Assembly (NCBI GenBank): GCA_019930625.1
Contig: CP082844.1
Span: 1,798,001-1,862,000 of the forward strand
Source: Nocardia asteroides
Lineage (GTDB): Bacteria; Actinomycetota; Actinomycetes; Mycobacteriales; Mycobacteriaceae
DNA: 64,000 nt
Direction: 5' to 3'
This document shows, piece after piece, positions 25,414 to 34,543 of the stretch (position 1 is the stretch's first letter; each line of letters opens with the position of its first letter). A program made the position numbers and the translations under genes. The notes below the pieces were generated by a model that saw nothing but the letters and a program-made list of their open reading frames with translations, searched no databases and was not told the origin of the DNA.

Positions 25414-26519
25414 TTCGTCAGTCCGAGCAGTGCGGCGGTGAGCCCGTAGTCGGGTCCGAAGTCCTGCATGTTCCCGGTGCGGCAGCCGTCGGCCTTCATT
25501 TGGATGCGTTCGCAGAACAGGCTGACGATCTCACCCGACAGCGCGGTGCCGATCACCGCGTGCAGCCGGACGTACCCGTGCTCGCGGTTGACGATCCCGT
25601 CGATGTTCTGCATGACCATCGGCGCCAGGTCGGCGACTTCGGTGAGGCCGTAAGCGTTGTCGCGCAGCTGCTGGGTCACGTTGGTCAGGCCGGTCATGGT
25701 CCCCGACAACTGATCCTCGTACTGGGTCAACGTGGTGCTGGTGTTCCGCAGGAAGGCGAGCAGTTGGTCGAGCGTGGCCTGCAGGCCGGGGGCCTGCTCG
25801 GCGAGCAGGCCGGTCATCTGGGTGACCCGGTTGCTGAAGTCGCGCACCGACTGGTCGTTCTCGGCCAGCATGGTGGTGAGATCGTTCAGCTTGATGATGA
25901 TGCTGGAGATCGCGTCCTTGTTGTCCACACCGACCTTCAGCGCACTCGACAGCGCGTTGAGGGTGTCGCGAATCTTCTCGCCGTTGCCGTTGAGCATGGG
26001 GTAGAGCACCCGGCCGGACAGCGGGCCGATGCCCTCCTGGCCCGGCTCCGGCTTCAGCGCGGCCGCGAACTGGTCGATGGTCTTGATCATCGTGTCCAGC
26101 TCGACCGGCGTCTTGGTACGGGCCTTGGGCAGGTGCGCGCCGTCGGACAAGGTCTCGCCGCCGGTGTAGACGGGGGTGAGCTCGATGTGCCGGTCGGTCA
26201 CGATGGACGGCGAGATGATCGCGGCGACCGCGTCCTTCGGGACCTTCACGTCCTTGTCGATCGACATGTGCACCTCGACCAGAGTGCCCTTGGGCACGAT
26301 CTTGTCGACCTTGCCGACGTCGAGCCCGAGCACCGTGATCGGGTTGCCCTCGTAGATGCCCGCGATGTTGTCGAAGTCCGCGGTGATCTGGAGGGTATTA
26401 CCCAATGCGTCGTTCACCGAGCTCGGCAGCAGCGAGCAACTGCCGACCGTCAGCGCGGCGGCGCTGATCATCAGCGTCTTCGCGACGGTCTCGGGCCGAA
26501 AGCCCATGCGGAATCTCAT
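25410..26519 (-). CDS. mceD: MCE family protein MceD
   Basis: 369 residues. After the N-terminal basic residues, a hydrophobic stretch ends in ALTVGSCSLLP, which looks like a second lipobox (VGSC) although this subunit is usually helix-anchored. The MCE domain reads LQITADFDNIAGIYEGNPITVLGLDVGKVDKIVPKGTLVEVHMSIDKDVKVP. ATG at 26519 overlaps the mceC stop (ATGA) with GAGGGG upstream; an upstream in-frame extension inside mceC is rejected. Confidence 0.92.
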   Translation of the reverse strand: MRFRMGFRPETVAKTLMISAAALTVGSCSLLPSSVNDALGNTLQITADFDNIAGIYEGNPITVLGLDVGKVDKIVPKGTLVEVHMSIDKDVKVPKDAVAAIISPSIVTDRHIELTPVYTGGETLSDGAHLPKARTKTPVELDTMIKTIDQFAAALKPEPGQEGIGPLSGRVLYPMLNGNGEKIRDTLNALSSALKVGVDNKDAISSIIIKLNDLTTMLAENDQSVRDFSNRVTQMTGLLAEQAPGLQATLDQLLAFLRNTSTTLTQYEDQLSGTMTGLTNVTQQLRDNAYGLTEVADLAPMVMQNIDGIVNREHGYVRLHAVIGTALSGEIVSLFCERIQMKADGCRTGNMQDFGPDYGLTAALLGLTK

Positions 26520-27517
26520 CCCTGGCACCCCTCGATAACTTCGGCGAAGCACAACCAGTTGTCCGGGAACAGCCACGGCAGGCCGACGTCACCGTACGGA
26601 CCGCTGCCACCCCAGGAGTTCGCCAGGTAGCGCACGGTCGGCGGCATGAGCGACAGCATCCGGTCCAGGTTGTCCTTGTTCTTCTGCAAGCCTTCGGCCA
26701 TGGTGTTCAGCTGCTGGATGGTCGGGCCGAGCTGATCGTTGTTCTCCGCGCCGATCACCTCCAGCTGCTTGGTCAGGGCGGCGATGTTGTCCAGCAGCTG
26801 GCGCAGCAGTGCCTGGCGCTCCATCACCCGATTCGCGATGGCCTCGCCTTGGGTGATCACCAGCAGAATGCTGTTGCGGTTGTCGCCGAGGATCTGGGTG
26901 ACGCGGTCCAAATCCTTGAGCAGGATGTCCACCTCGGCCTTGCGGCTATCGATCACTTTGGCCAGTGCGCCGACGCTGTCCAGCGCCTGGGCGGTGAGCT
27001 GAGGCGAGCCGTTCATCTGCTCGTTGATCAGGTTCAGCGACTCGGCCAGCTTCCTGGTGTCGAGCGCTTCGAACTTCGGGGTGCCGACCTGCACCACGTC
27101 GGCCAGGTTGTACGGAACCGCGGTGTTGGAGACCGGGATCCGCTTGCCCTTCAGGCCCGAGCCGTCGCCCGGCTCCAGGTCGACGTACCTGGCGCCGAGC
27201 AGCGTGGCCATCTTGATCGAGGCGCGGGCGTCCGGGCCGAGCTTCACGTCGTCGCTGAGGCTCAGCGTGAGCAGCACGTGGCTGCCCTCCAGTTCGGCGT
27301 CGACGACCCGGCCGGAGGACACGCCCGCGATGTTCACCTTGTCGCCGACCTTGATGCCCGCGGCCTGCACGAACTCGGCTTTGATCGACTGCTCGCCGAC
27401 GCCGATGAGCTTGTACACGCTGGACACCAGCAGCAGCACCACGATGAGGACGCCGCCGATGATGCCCAACCAGAAGTACCGGTTGCTTTCGAACCTGGAC
27501 CTGAGTCTGGTCATCAT
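26516..27517 (-). CDS. mceC: MCE family protein MceC
   Basis: 333 residues. An N-terminal anchor (NRYFWLGIIGGVLIVVLLLVSSVY) and the MCE domain (IKAEFVQAAGIKVGDKVNIAGVSSGRVVDAELEGSHVLLTLSLSDDVKLGPDARASIKMATLLGARYVDLEPG) are followed by long amphipathic helices and a short C-terminus. The start is one of two adjacent ATGs (27517 or 27514) overlapping the mceB stop. Confidence 0.92.
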   Translation of the reverse strand: MMTRLRSRFESNRYFWLGIIGGVLIVVLLLVSSVYKLIGVGEQSIKAEFVQAAGIKVGDKVNIAGVSSGRVVDAELEGSHVLLTLSLSDDVKLGPDARASIKMATLLGARYVDLEPGDGSGLKGKRIPVSNTAVPYNLADVVQVGTPKFEALDTRKLAESLNLINEQMNGSPQLTAQALDSVGALAKVIDSRKAEVDILLKDLDRVTQILGDNRNSILLVITQGEAIANRVMERQALLRQLLDNIAALTKQLEVIGAENNDQLGPTIQQLNTMAEGLQKNKDNLDRMLSLMPPTVRYLANSWGGSGPYGDVGLPWLFPDNWLCFAEVIEGCQG

Positions 27518-28557
27518 GGGCGGCACACCGCCGAGTGCGAGGTTCCGCCGATCTGGGAGAACAGACCGCGGGGGAAGAGGATGCCGTAGAGCGACACGTC
27601 CAGCCCGCACAGGTAGGCGTTGGCGTAGGCGCCCTCGGAGGTGTGCCTGCCCGCCGCCGACAAGACGTTCGGCAGGTCGATCGCCGCCTGGTCGAGTTTG
27701 GCGCCGTTGTCCAGCAACAGCGTCAGCGCCGCGCTGGTGGAGTTCTGCGCGTTGCGCAAGCTCGGCTGGATCTGGTCCATCATGCCGACCAGTGACGTGG
27801 TCGCGCTCGCGATCTGCTCGGTGGATGCGAGCAAGGACTGTCCTTGCTCGTACAGCCCGCCGATCAAGGCCCGGGTCTGGGTTACCAGGGTCTCCAATTC
27901 ATCTCCTCGTTTCGCCAACCCCGACATCACGCCCGACAGGTTGGTGATCACATCGGACAGGATCGCGTCTCTGCGCTGGAAGTCGGTGGCCAGCTGGGCA
28001 GCCTGGACGATGAACGCGCTCAATGAGACGCCGTCCCCCTGCAATGCCTGGATGAACGTCTCCGACAGCCGGTTGACCTGCTCCGGCTGCAACACCTGGA
28101 ACAGGGGCTGGAAGCCGTTGAGCAGACCCGACACGTCGAACGACGGCTCGGTGCGGTCGATCGGGATCGAACCGTTGTTCCTCAGCGGCGCGGGGTTCGG
28201 CGCCTTGCCGGGAGCCAGCGCCACATACCGCTGGCCGATCAGGTTCTGGTAACGGACCAGCGCCTTGGTGTCGTCGTAGATCGTCTGGTCGCGCTGCACG
28301 ACGAAGGTGACCTTCGCGACCGATTTCTTCAGGTTCGCGTCCCGGCCCCGCTCGATCTTCTCGACCTTGCCGACCCGCACGCCCGCCATGCGGACGTCGT
28401 CGCCTTCGTGCAAACCGAGCACGTCGGAGAACGTCGCGGAATAGGTGTAGGTGTCACCGCTGACGATGCGCGCCAGCGTGTTCCACACCACCACCGTCAC
28501 CAGGATCGACACGATGGCGAAGATGCTGAATCCGATCAGCGGTTTGCGAATGCTCAT
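27514..28557 (-). CDS. mceB: MCE family protein MceB
   Basis: 347 residues. The N-terminal helix is PLIGFSIFAIVSILVTVVVW. The MCE domain is YTYSATFSDVLGLHEGDDVRMAGVRVGKVEKIERG...KVTFVVQRDQTIYDDTKALVRYQNLIGQRYVALAPG. Then come the helical tunnel and a C-terminus with two cysteines (AYLCGLDVSLYG; SAVCRP). It overlaps mceA and mceC by 4 nt. Confidence 0.93.
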   Translation of the reverse strand: MSIRKPLIGFSIFAIVSILVTVVVWNTLARIVSGDTYTYSATFSDVLGLHEGDDVRMAGVRVGKVEKIERGRDANLKKSVAKVTFVVQRDQTIYDDTKALVRYQNLIGQRYVALAPGKAPNPAPLRNNGSIPIDRTEPSFDVSGLLNGFQPLFQVLQPEQVNRLSETFIQALQGDGVSLSAFIVQAAQLATDFQRRDAILSDVITNLSGVMSGLAKRGDELETLVTQTRALIGGLYEQGQSLLASTEQIASATTSLVGMMDQIQPSLRNAQNSTSAALTLLLDNGAKLDQAAIDLPNVLSAAGRHTSEGAYANAYLCGLDVSLYGILFPRGLFSQIGGTSHSAVCRP

Positions 28558-30044
28558 CGTCGGGCACCGTTGTCGGACACCTGCATGGTTCCGCCCTTCA
28601 GAATCGAGCTCAGCAGCAGATATTCGGCGGTGGTCGGCTTGCGGCCGAGCAGCGCGGTGATCGCCGAGTCGCCCCGGTAGGAGATCGGCGCCGCCGACGG
28701 CGTGCCCTCGGGCGCGGCGGCCGGAGCGGCGGGCGCCGGTGCCGCGGCGGGCGGGAGCAAGCCCGGCGGCAGCATCGGGAACAGACCTTCGAGCGGGGTG
28801 CCCGCGAACGGCGCGGGCACGCCGCCGGTGGGGGCGGCCGCGGTGGCGCGGTTCGGGTCCGGGGTGGTGACGCCGGGAATCAGCGGCAGACCGGGCATGG
28901 GCACCACCGGCGGGAGCCCGGCGGCCGAGTCCAGCGCGCGCGGCTTCAGCTGTTCGGGCAGCTCGCCGACGTCGGCGACGGCGGGTGCGGTGTAGCAGCT
29001 CGGGCCGACCATCTCGCCGTAGCGCGGGCAGTCGGCCACGGTGTACGGGCGGTACGGGGTGAGCGTGAGACCGGCGTCCCAGACCTGCTGCCTCTGCGGA
29101 CCCCAGGTGAACGTGGTGTCCATCCGCCGCATCGTCTCGCTCAGGTTCAACAGGCTCCTGGTGATCGCGTCCGGGTCCGCGGCGAGTGCGCCGAACATGT
29201 CGTTCGTACCGGCGGTGACCTCGATGCCGACGTTGGGGTTGCGGGCGAACAGGTCGTTGACCGTCTCGATGGTTCCGGCGGTGCCGGTAATCAGGGAGAC
29301 CAGCTCACTGCGGCGGTCTGCGATGGTGCGCGCGGTCTGCACCGAGCTGCCGAGCACGTCGACCAGCTCGGGCGCGGACTGGTTGAGCGCGTTGAACGAA
29401 GCGGAGAAGTCGCTCAGCAGCACACCGAGATCCGGGATGGACTCATCGACGGCCAGCAGCCAGCGGTCCAGCCGCTCGACGGTGGAGCCGGGCATCCGGC
29501 CGCTGCCGTCCAACGCCTGGGACAGGGTGCCGAGGACCCGGCCGAATTGCACCGGATCGATCTTGTCGAGGATGTTGCGCACCGTGGTGAGCGTGTCCTG
29601 CAGCGCGATGGTTCCCTTGCTGCGGTCCTCCTCGATGACCGAACCCTCGTGCAGGTACTGGTCGGCCGGGCCGTTGAAGACGAGTTCGACCGAGGTGACG
29701 GCGAAGAGATTGCTCGGCACCACGCGGGCGGTCACGTTGGCCGGGATGTCGCCGGCGAATTCCGGCTTCATCTCGATCCGGACCTGCTGCAGCTCACCCT
29801 TGGCCGCGACATCGACGGTCTTCACCGCGCCGACGAGCACGCCGCGGAACTTGACGTCGGCCTGCTCGGGCAGACCGTCACCCGTGGTGGTCAGGTTCGC
29901 CGTGACGTTGATCTTCTCCTGGAAATACCCCTGGTAGCGCAACATCAGGAAGCCGAGCACCAACGCGAAGACGACCAGACCGCACACGCCTGCGATCAGC
30001 AACTGTCGCATCGTGGGCCCGCGCCCACTGGGATCGATGATCAT
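28554..30044 (-). CDS. mceA: MCE family protein MceA
   Basis: 496 residues, the first and longest Mce subunit. The N-terminal helix (LLIAGVCGLVVFALVLGFLML) and MCE domain (KINVTANLTTTGDGLPEQADVKFRGVLVGAVKTVDVAAKGELQQVRIEMKPEFAGDIP) lead into the tunnel helices. A Pro/Ala-rich tail (about 390-460) and a final conserved-looking segment (SYRGDSAITALLGRKPTTAEYLLLSSILKGG) follow. I placed the start at ATG 30044, 8 nt after the yrbEB stop. A GTG at 30083 would overlap yrbEB by 32 nt. Confidence 0.92.
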   Translation of the reverse strand: MIIDPSGRGPTMRQLLIAGVCGLVVFALVLGFLMLRYQGYFQEKINVTANLTTTGDGLPEQADVKFRGVLVGAVKTVDVAAKGELQQVRIEMKPEFAGDIPANVTARVVPSNLFAVTSVELVFNGPADQYLHEGSVIEEDRSKGTIALQDTLTTVRNILDKIDPVQFGRVLGTLSQALDGSGRMPGSTVERLDRWLLAVDESIPDLGVLLSDFSASFNALNQSAPELVDVLGSSVQTARTIADRRSELVSLITGTAGTIETVNDLFARNPNVGIEVTAGTNDMFGALAADPDAITRSLLNLSETMRRMDTTFTWGPQRQQVWDAGLTLTPYRPYTVADCPRYGEMVGPSCYTAPAVADVGELPEQLKPRALDSAAGLPPVVPMPGLPLIPGVTTPDPNRATAAAPTGGVPAPFAGTPLEGLFPMLPPGLLPPAAAPAPAAPAAAPEGTPSAAPISYRGDSAITALLGRKPTTAEYLLLSSILKGGTMQVSDNGARR

Positions 30045-30051
30045 CTGGTAT

Positions 30052-30915
30052 TTACCCCGAGATCCGAATGCCTGGGTTGACACCCCAGATAGCCAATGTC
30101 ATGAACAGGTTCGCGAAAACGACCGCGATGATGCACATCTTGATCGCACGGCCCGCGGCCACGCCGACGCCCTCGGGGCCACCGGAGGCGAAGAAGCCGT
30201 AGTAGCACTGGATGAACGTGGTGATCGCTACGAACAGGATCGCCTTGATCAGCGAGTAGATGACGTCGGTCGGGATGAGGAACTGATAGAAGTAGTGCTG
30301 GTAGGTGCCGGTGGCGGTGCCGCCGATCAGCTGCACGGTCAGCGCGCAGGAGACGTAGGCCATGGTGAGGCCGAGGCAGTAGAGCGGAATGATGGCCACC
30401 ATCGCCGCGAACATCCTGGTGCTGATCAGATAGGGCAGCGGCCGGATGGCGATGGATTCCAGCGCGTCGATCTCCTCGGAGATGCGCATGGCGCCCAGCT
30501 GCGCGGTGAACCGGCAGCCGGCCTGGGCGGCGAAGGCCAGTGTCGCCAGCAGCGGGCCGAGTTCGCGGGTGGTCGCGAACGCCGAGATCGCACCGGTGAT
30601 CGGACTCAGGCCGAGCAGGTTCAACGAGTTGTAACCCTGGATGCCCACGGTCATGCCGCCGAAGGCGCTCAGAATGACGACGACGCCGATGGTGCCGCCA
30701 CCGACGATGAGATTGCCGTTGCCCCAGGTGACGTCCGACAGCAGGCGCCACACTTCCTTGGGGTAATGCTTGAGCGCCAGCGGAATCGACCCGATCGAGC
30801 GCAACAGGAAGAACACCTGGTGGCCGAGCCTGGCGAGCAGATCGACCGGTGCGTGCGCGGATTTCCGGATCGTCTGGAGAGGCCGCAGCAGCGGCGGTAC
30901 ATAGGTTGATGACAC
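30052..30915 (-). CDS. YrbEB, Mce transporter permease (MlaE family)
   Basis: 287 residues with about five transmembrane helices. The MlaE hallmarks are FATTRELGPLLATLAFAAQAGCRFTAQLGAMRISEEIDALESIAIRPLPYLISTRMFAA, with the cytoplasmic EEIDALE coupling helix that contacts the MceG ATPase. No ATPase gene is in the window; as in mycobacteria, MceG is probably encoded elsewhere. It lies 4 nt downstream of yrbEA. Confidence 0.95.
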   Translation of the reverse strand: MSSTYVPPLLRPLQTIRKSAHAPVDLLARLGHQVFFLLRSIGSIPLALKHYPKEVWRLLSDVTWGNGNLIVGGGTIGVVVILSAFGGMTVGIQGYNSLNLLGLSPITGAISAFATTRELGPLLATLAFAAQAGCRFTAQLGAMRISEEIDALESIAIRPLPYLISTRMFAAMVAIIPLYCLGLTMAYVSCALTVQLIGGTATGTYQHYFYQFLIPTDVIYSLIKAILFVAITTFIQCYYGFFASGGPEGVGVAAGRAIKMCIIAVVFANLFMTLAIWGVNPGIRISG

Positions 30916-30919
30916 CGGC

Positions 30920-31774
30920 TCAGACCACCTGTGACGGGAATAGTGCGTTGTAAACCTGGGTGATGATGAGGTTCACCCCGAACAGCATGATGGCGGAACT
31001 CACCACCGCGGAATTCACCGAGTTGGCGACACCGCCGGGGCCGCCCCGGGTGTTCAATCCGGTATCGCAGGCGATGATTGCCGCGAGCAGGCCGAAAATC
31101 AGCGATTTCCCGAGAGCGACAAGCAGATCGGTGGTCACCGCGAACGACGAGAAGGTGCCGACGTAGGAGCCGGGCGTGCCGTTCTGCGCGAAGATATTGA
31201 AGATGTAGCCGGTCAAGAATCCGACGAAGACCACGAAGCCGCACAGCAGCACGCTCACCAGCATCGCGGCGCCCAGGCGCGGAGCCACCAGCCTGCGCAG
31301 CGGGTCGACGCCCATGACCTTCATGGCGTCGATCTCCTCGCGGATGGTGCGCGAGCCGAGGTCGGCGCAGACCGCGGAGCCGACGGCGCCCGCGATCATC
31401 AGCGAGGTGACCAGCGGGGCGCCCTGCTGAATGATGCCGAGGCCGTTGGCCGCGCCGATGAACGAGGTGGCGCCGACCTGACCGGCGACCGATCCGACCT
31501 GGATGGAGACGATCACGCCGATGGGGATGGCGACCAGCAGCGTCGGCGCCGCGGAGACACTGGCCATGAACGCGCATTGCCGGACGAACTCGCCGAAGGG
31601 AAAGCGCCTGCGGAAAATCGAGACGAACAGTTCGGCGACGGCGGCGAAGCCCATGGTGATCTGCCTGCCGAAAGTCTCCAGCGAACGCTTCGGATGATCT
31701 TGCCAGTAAGACCTCGTCCAATCGACCGCATCACTGAACCGTGACCCTGATGGTGGACTCTCGGTCGACTGCAC
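30920..31774 (-). CDS. YrbEA, Mce transporter permease (MlaE family)
   Basis: 284 residues, first gene of the mce operon. About five or six membrane helices. The MlaE core reads GAPLVTSLMIAGAVGSAVCADLGSRTIREEIDAMKVMGVDPLRRLVAPRLGAAML. It pairs with YrbEB to form the permease dimer. GTG at 31774 has GAGGAGG with an 8-nt spacing. The upstream region holds a 13-bp palindrome (31835-31847) that may control the operon. Confidence 0.95.
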   Translation of the reverse strand: MQSTESPPSGSRFSDAVDWTRSYWQDHPKRSLETFGRQITMGFAAVAELFVSIFRRRFPFGEFVRQCAFMASVSAAPTLLVAIPIGVIVSIQVGSVAGQVGATSFIGAANGLGIIQQGAPLVTSLMIAGAVGSAVCADLGSRTIREEIDAMKVMGVDPLRRLVAPRLGAAMLVSVLLCGFVVFVGFLTGYIFNIFAQNGTPGSYVGTFSSFAVTTDLLVALGKSLIFGLLAAIIACDTGLNTRGGPGGVANSVNSAVVSSAIMLFGVNLIITQVYNALFPSQVV

Positions 31775-31834
31775 TGGCTAATCCTCCTCGACGCCGGTTG
31801 GCTGCCCCGACGACTCGTTTGCTTGACGCACCTT

Positions 31835-31847
31835 ACTACGGAGTAGT
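31835..31847. promoter_or_regulatory. Palindrome upstream of the mce operon, possible operator
   Basis: ACTAC-GGA-GTAGT, a perfect 5-bp inverted repeat with a 3-nt centre, 61 nt upstream of the yrbEA start. The position suits an operator. It does not match the KstR motif (AAC-N2-GTT core) used for cholesterol genes. Confidence 0.4.
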
Positions 31848-32125
31848 GCGGAACACACCACCCCCTTGTGATCGCAGTCATAGATGTCGCTCACTGTTGC
31901 CGGAAAGCAATGGTCGACGCCTGGAAACACTGGGAACGAGCCCAAAGTCAGGTGCCCGACCTCTAGCACAAGCCACAGCCCACCTGCGCGAATCCGCAGC
32001 TATGCCGAGCGGATCTACGAATTACTTGGAGATTTATCATCGAAAATCAATTTTGTTTCCGGAGACCAACACGACGACTCCTTACTATCACCGAATCACT
32101 AACGGCCACGGGATTTTCACAAATG

Positions 32126-32144
32126 CGATAGCCGAATGCTATCG
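32126..32144. promoter_or_regulatory. Inverted repeat upstream of the S1 protease, possible operator
   Basis: CGATAGC-N5-GCTATCG, a perfect 7-bp inverted repeat ending 6 nt before a -10-like TAAGAT (32151-32156). It would sit in the -35/spacer zone of a promoter reading into the protease gene. Confidence 0.45.
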
Positions 32145-32300
32145 AAGAGGTAAGATACGTTTGATCAAGAATGTATTAAATAGGGTTGAAGCGCCGAGCA
32201 TTGGGGACAACCCCGGAGTAGGTGACGCGCCCGAGGTCGATTACTGACACGATGGGTGCGACAGATTGATATCGTGCGGGCTTCCGACGTCTGGAGGGAC

Positions 32301-32975
32301 ATGTTCAGCAAACTCGCCAAGGTGGCCAACGCCGCCTTCGCCGTCGCCCTGGGCGCGGCGCTGCTCGGCACGGGCGCTGGGGCCGCTAACGCCCAAACGG
32401 GCCCGCCGGTGTTGGGCGGTGGATCCGGCATCATCATCGACAACCAATTCGAATGCACGGTCACGACTGTCGGCCACGACAACGCGGGGCGTCTGGTCGG
32501 ACTGACCGCGGGCCACTGCGGCGACCCGGGCGCACAGGTCTACGCCGAAGCCGATCGGGGCGCGGGCGTGATCGGCCGGTTCGTCTACTCCAACCACGAC
32601 CTCGACTACGCCGTCATCCAGTTCGATCCGGGCAGGATCACCCCGGTGAACCGGATCGGCAACGTCACCATCACCGGACTCGGCGCACCGGCCACCTTCC
32701 CGCAGATCGTCTGCAAGGAAGGGCGCACCACCGGTAACACCTGCGGTATCGCGTGGGGCGACGTGTTCCGGACGAATGTCGAGACCTGGAGCCAGATGTG
32801 CGTGGTGGAAGGCGACTCCGGTGCTCCGGTCGTCGTCGGCTCGACGCTGGTGGGCATGGTGAACGCCTACCTGGCTCTGGCTTGCTTCGGTCCTGAGGTC
32901 GGCACCAACATGAGCGCGATCATGGCCGACGTCAACGGACGCGGGGGCGTCGGCGCGGGCTACATTCCGATCTGA
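32301..32975 (+). CDS. Secreted S1-family (chymotrypsin-like) protease
   Basis: 224 residues. The signal peptide (KVANAAFAVALGAALLGTGAGAANAQ) precedes a compact S1 fold. The catalytic triad is His in LTAGHCG, Asp in NHDLDYAVIQF and Ser in VEGDSGAPVV. Cysteines are placed for disulfides (FECTV/GHCG; CKEG/NTCG; QMCVVEG/LACFG). It resembles streptogrisin-like proteases without a propeptide. ATG at 32301 has CTGGAGGGAC directly upstream. Confidence 0.88.
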   Translation: MFSKLAKVANAAFAVALGAALLGTGAGAANAQTGPPVLGGGSGIIIDNQFECTVTTVGHDNAGRLVGLTAGHCGDPGAQVYAEADRGAGVIGRFVYSNHDLDYAVIQFDPGRITPVNRIGNVTITGLGAPATFPQIVCKEGRTTGNTCGIAWGDVFRTNVETWSQMCVVEGDSGAPVVVGSTLVGMVNAYLALACFGPEVGTNMSAIMADVNGRGGVGAGYIPI

Positions 32976-33017
32976 ATCGAATACCGACCTGAATCGAACA
33001 CCGACGCCATTCGATGA

Positions 33018-33051
33018 GCGGCCCGAGCGGACAGCGATCCGTTCGGGCCGC
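33018..33051. terminator. Bidirectional terminator between S1 protease and MFS genes
   Basis: A 14-bp stem GCGGCCCGAGCGGA / TCCGTTCGGGCCGC with one G-T wobble and a 6-nt loop. TTATTTCTC follows on the plus side. It ends directly at the stop codon of the convergent MFS gene. Confidence 0.75.
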
Positions 33052-34503
33052 TTATTTCTCGCTTCCGGCCGGCGCCACCGCCGGACCGGCGACCGCGCAC
33101 TGCGGCATGCAGTCGACGCTGTCCAATGTGGGCGCGCGCCGCTCCGGACGTAGCAGCACCGCTGCGAGTGATGCCCCGGTCACCAGCAGTCCGGCGCACA
33201 GCCACATCGCGGCGGCGAAGCCGTCGTCGAAGGCTGCCGGATCATCCAGGGCATCCGAGATACCGACGAGCCCGGGCAGCGCCGCGACGGCGAGCAGTTG
33301 CGCGGTCCGCGCCACGGCATTGTTCACGCCCGAGGCGATGCCCGCCTCACCGGCCGGGACCGCGCCGAGCACCGCTCCGGTCAGCGGCGCGACCAGCACC
33401 GCGAGCCCCAGCCCGAAGACGAGGACGCCGGGCAGCACATCGGTCAGGTACCCGGTGTCGGGTCCGATGCGCAGCAACAGCACCAGACCCGCCGCCGCCA
33501 GCAGCGGGCCGGCGGTCATCGGGATTCGCGGCCCGTGCACTTGCGCCCAGCGCCCGGCCGGAGCCGAGAGCACGAGCATGATCAACGTGACCGGCACGGT
33601 CGCGACGCCGGACATCAGCGGCGAGTATCCCGCCACCAACTGCAGTTCCAGCACCAGCAGGAAGAACACGCCCCCGAGTGCGGCGTAGACCGCCAGCGTC
33701 ACGAGATTCGCGGCGGTGAACACCCGGGAACTGAACAGCGACGGCGGCACCAGCGGGTGGTCACTGCGCAATTCGATCAGAACGAAGGCCCCGAGCAGCA
33801 CCACACCGGCCACGATGAGCAGGGGCATGGTGTCGATCAGTCCCAGGGTCAGCGCACCGAGCGCGACCGCCACCACCAGCGCGCCGGGCACGTCGAGCTT
33901 CCCCGCCGCGTTCGGATCGCGGCTTTCCGGCACATGTCTCAGCGCGACCAGCACCACGACCAGGGCGAGCGGAATGTTGAGGAAGAAGATGGACCGCCAC
34001 CCCGCGACCTCGATGAGCCAGCCACCGAGAAACGGCCCGAGCGCGCCCGCCACACCACCGAATCCGGACCACAGGCCGATCGCCGCGCCCTGGTCGCGCC
34101 GATCGATCGATGAGGAGATCAGGGCCAGGCTGCCCGGGGTGAGCATCGCGCCCGCGACGCCCTGCAGGATCCGGGCCCCGACCAGCATTTCGATGCTCGT
34201 CGCGGCGCCGCAGAGCACGGACGCGATCGCGAAGGCCACGGTTCCCCACACGAAGACCCGGCGGCGGCCGAGTTTGTCGCCGAGCGAGCCGCCGAGCAGG
34301 ATGAACGAGGCGAGGGTGAGGGTGTACCCGTTCAGCGTCCATTGCAGCCCGGCCACATCCGTATGCAGCGATTCGCCGATCCGCGGCAGCGCGATGTTCA
34401 CGACCGTCGCGTCGAGCGAGGCCACCGACGATCCGAGGATGGTGGCCAGCAGAATCCAACGACCGCTGCCGGACCGCAGCCGCGGTAGCTCGGTGGTGCT
34501 CAC
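33052..34503 (-). CDS. MFS transporter, DHA2 (EmrB/QacA) family
   Basis: 483 residues, about 14 membrane helices. Motif A is LGGSLGDKLGRRRVFVWG. The N-terminal ASLDATVVNIALPRIGESL and the GALGPFLGGWLIEVAGWRSIFFLNIPLAL segment (motif C and following) are typical of the 14-helix drug:H+ antiporters. The substrate is unknown. GTG at 34503 is preferred over TTG at 34506: TAAGTT (minus strand, 34515-34510) lies 6 nt before it, as for a leaderless transcript. There is no regulator next to it. Confidence 0.9.
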   Translation of the reverse strand: MSTTELPRLRSGSGRWILLATILGSSVASLDATVVNIALPRIGESLHTDVAGLQWTLNGYTLTLASFILLGGSLGDKLGRRRVFVWGTVAFAIASVLCGAATSIEMLVGARILQGVAGAMLTPGSLALISSSIDRRDQGAAIGLWSGFGGVAGALGPFLGGWLIEVAGWRSIFFLNIPLALVVVLVALRHVPESRDPNAAGKLDVPGALVVAVALGALTLGLIDTMPLLIVAGVVLLGAFVLIELRSDHPLVPPSLFSSRVFTAANLVTLAVYAALGGVFFLLVLELQLVAGYSPLMSGVATVPVTLIMLVLSAPAGRWAQVHGPRIPMTAGPLLAAAGLVLLLRIGPDTGYLTDVLPGVLVFGLGLAVLVAPLTGAVLGAVPAGEAGIASGVNNAVARTAQLLAVAALPGLVGISDALDDPAAFDDGFAAAMWLCAGLLVTGASLAAVLLRPERRAPTLDSVDCMPQCAVAGPAVAPAGSEK

Positions 34504-34543
34504 CAACTCAACTTAGCGGTCCACCGGCGATGGGAAGTTCCGG

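Larger units (their letters stand above)
31775..32300. other. Divergent AT-rich control region between the mce operon and the S1 protease
   Basis: 526 bp without a supportable gene. The part from about 32020 to 32190 is clearly AT-rich compared with the roughly 68% GC genes around it and contains several -10-like hexamers facing the protease, including TAAGAT at 32151-32156. It also contains the two inverted repeats listed separately. A plus-strand frame covering 31741-32247 has no recognisable motif. Confidence 0.6.

Noticed and set aside
22217..31774. Frameshift or broken gene in the mce cluster
   Set aside because: All eight operon genes and the Mce-associated gene are intact, with matching 4-nt overlaps and expected domain order.
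31741..32247. 168-residue plus-strand frame in the mce-protease gap
   Set aside because: It spans the palindromes and the AT-rich zone, has no motif, begins inside yrbEA on the opposite strand and lacks a ribosome site.
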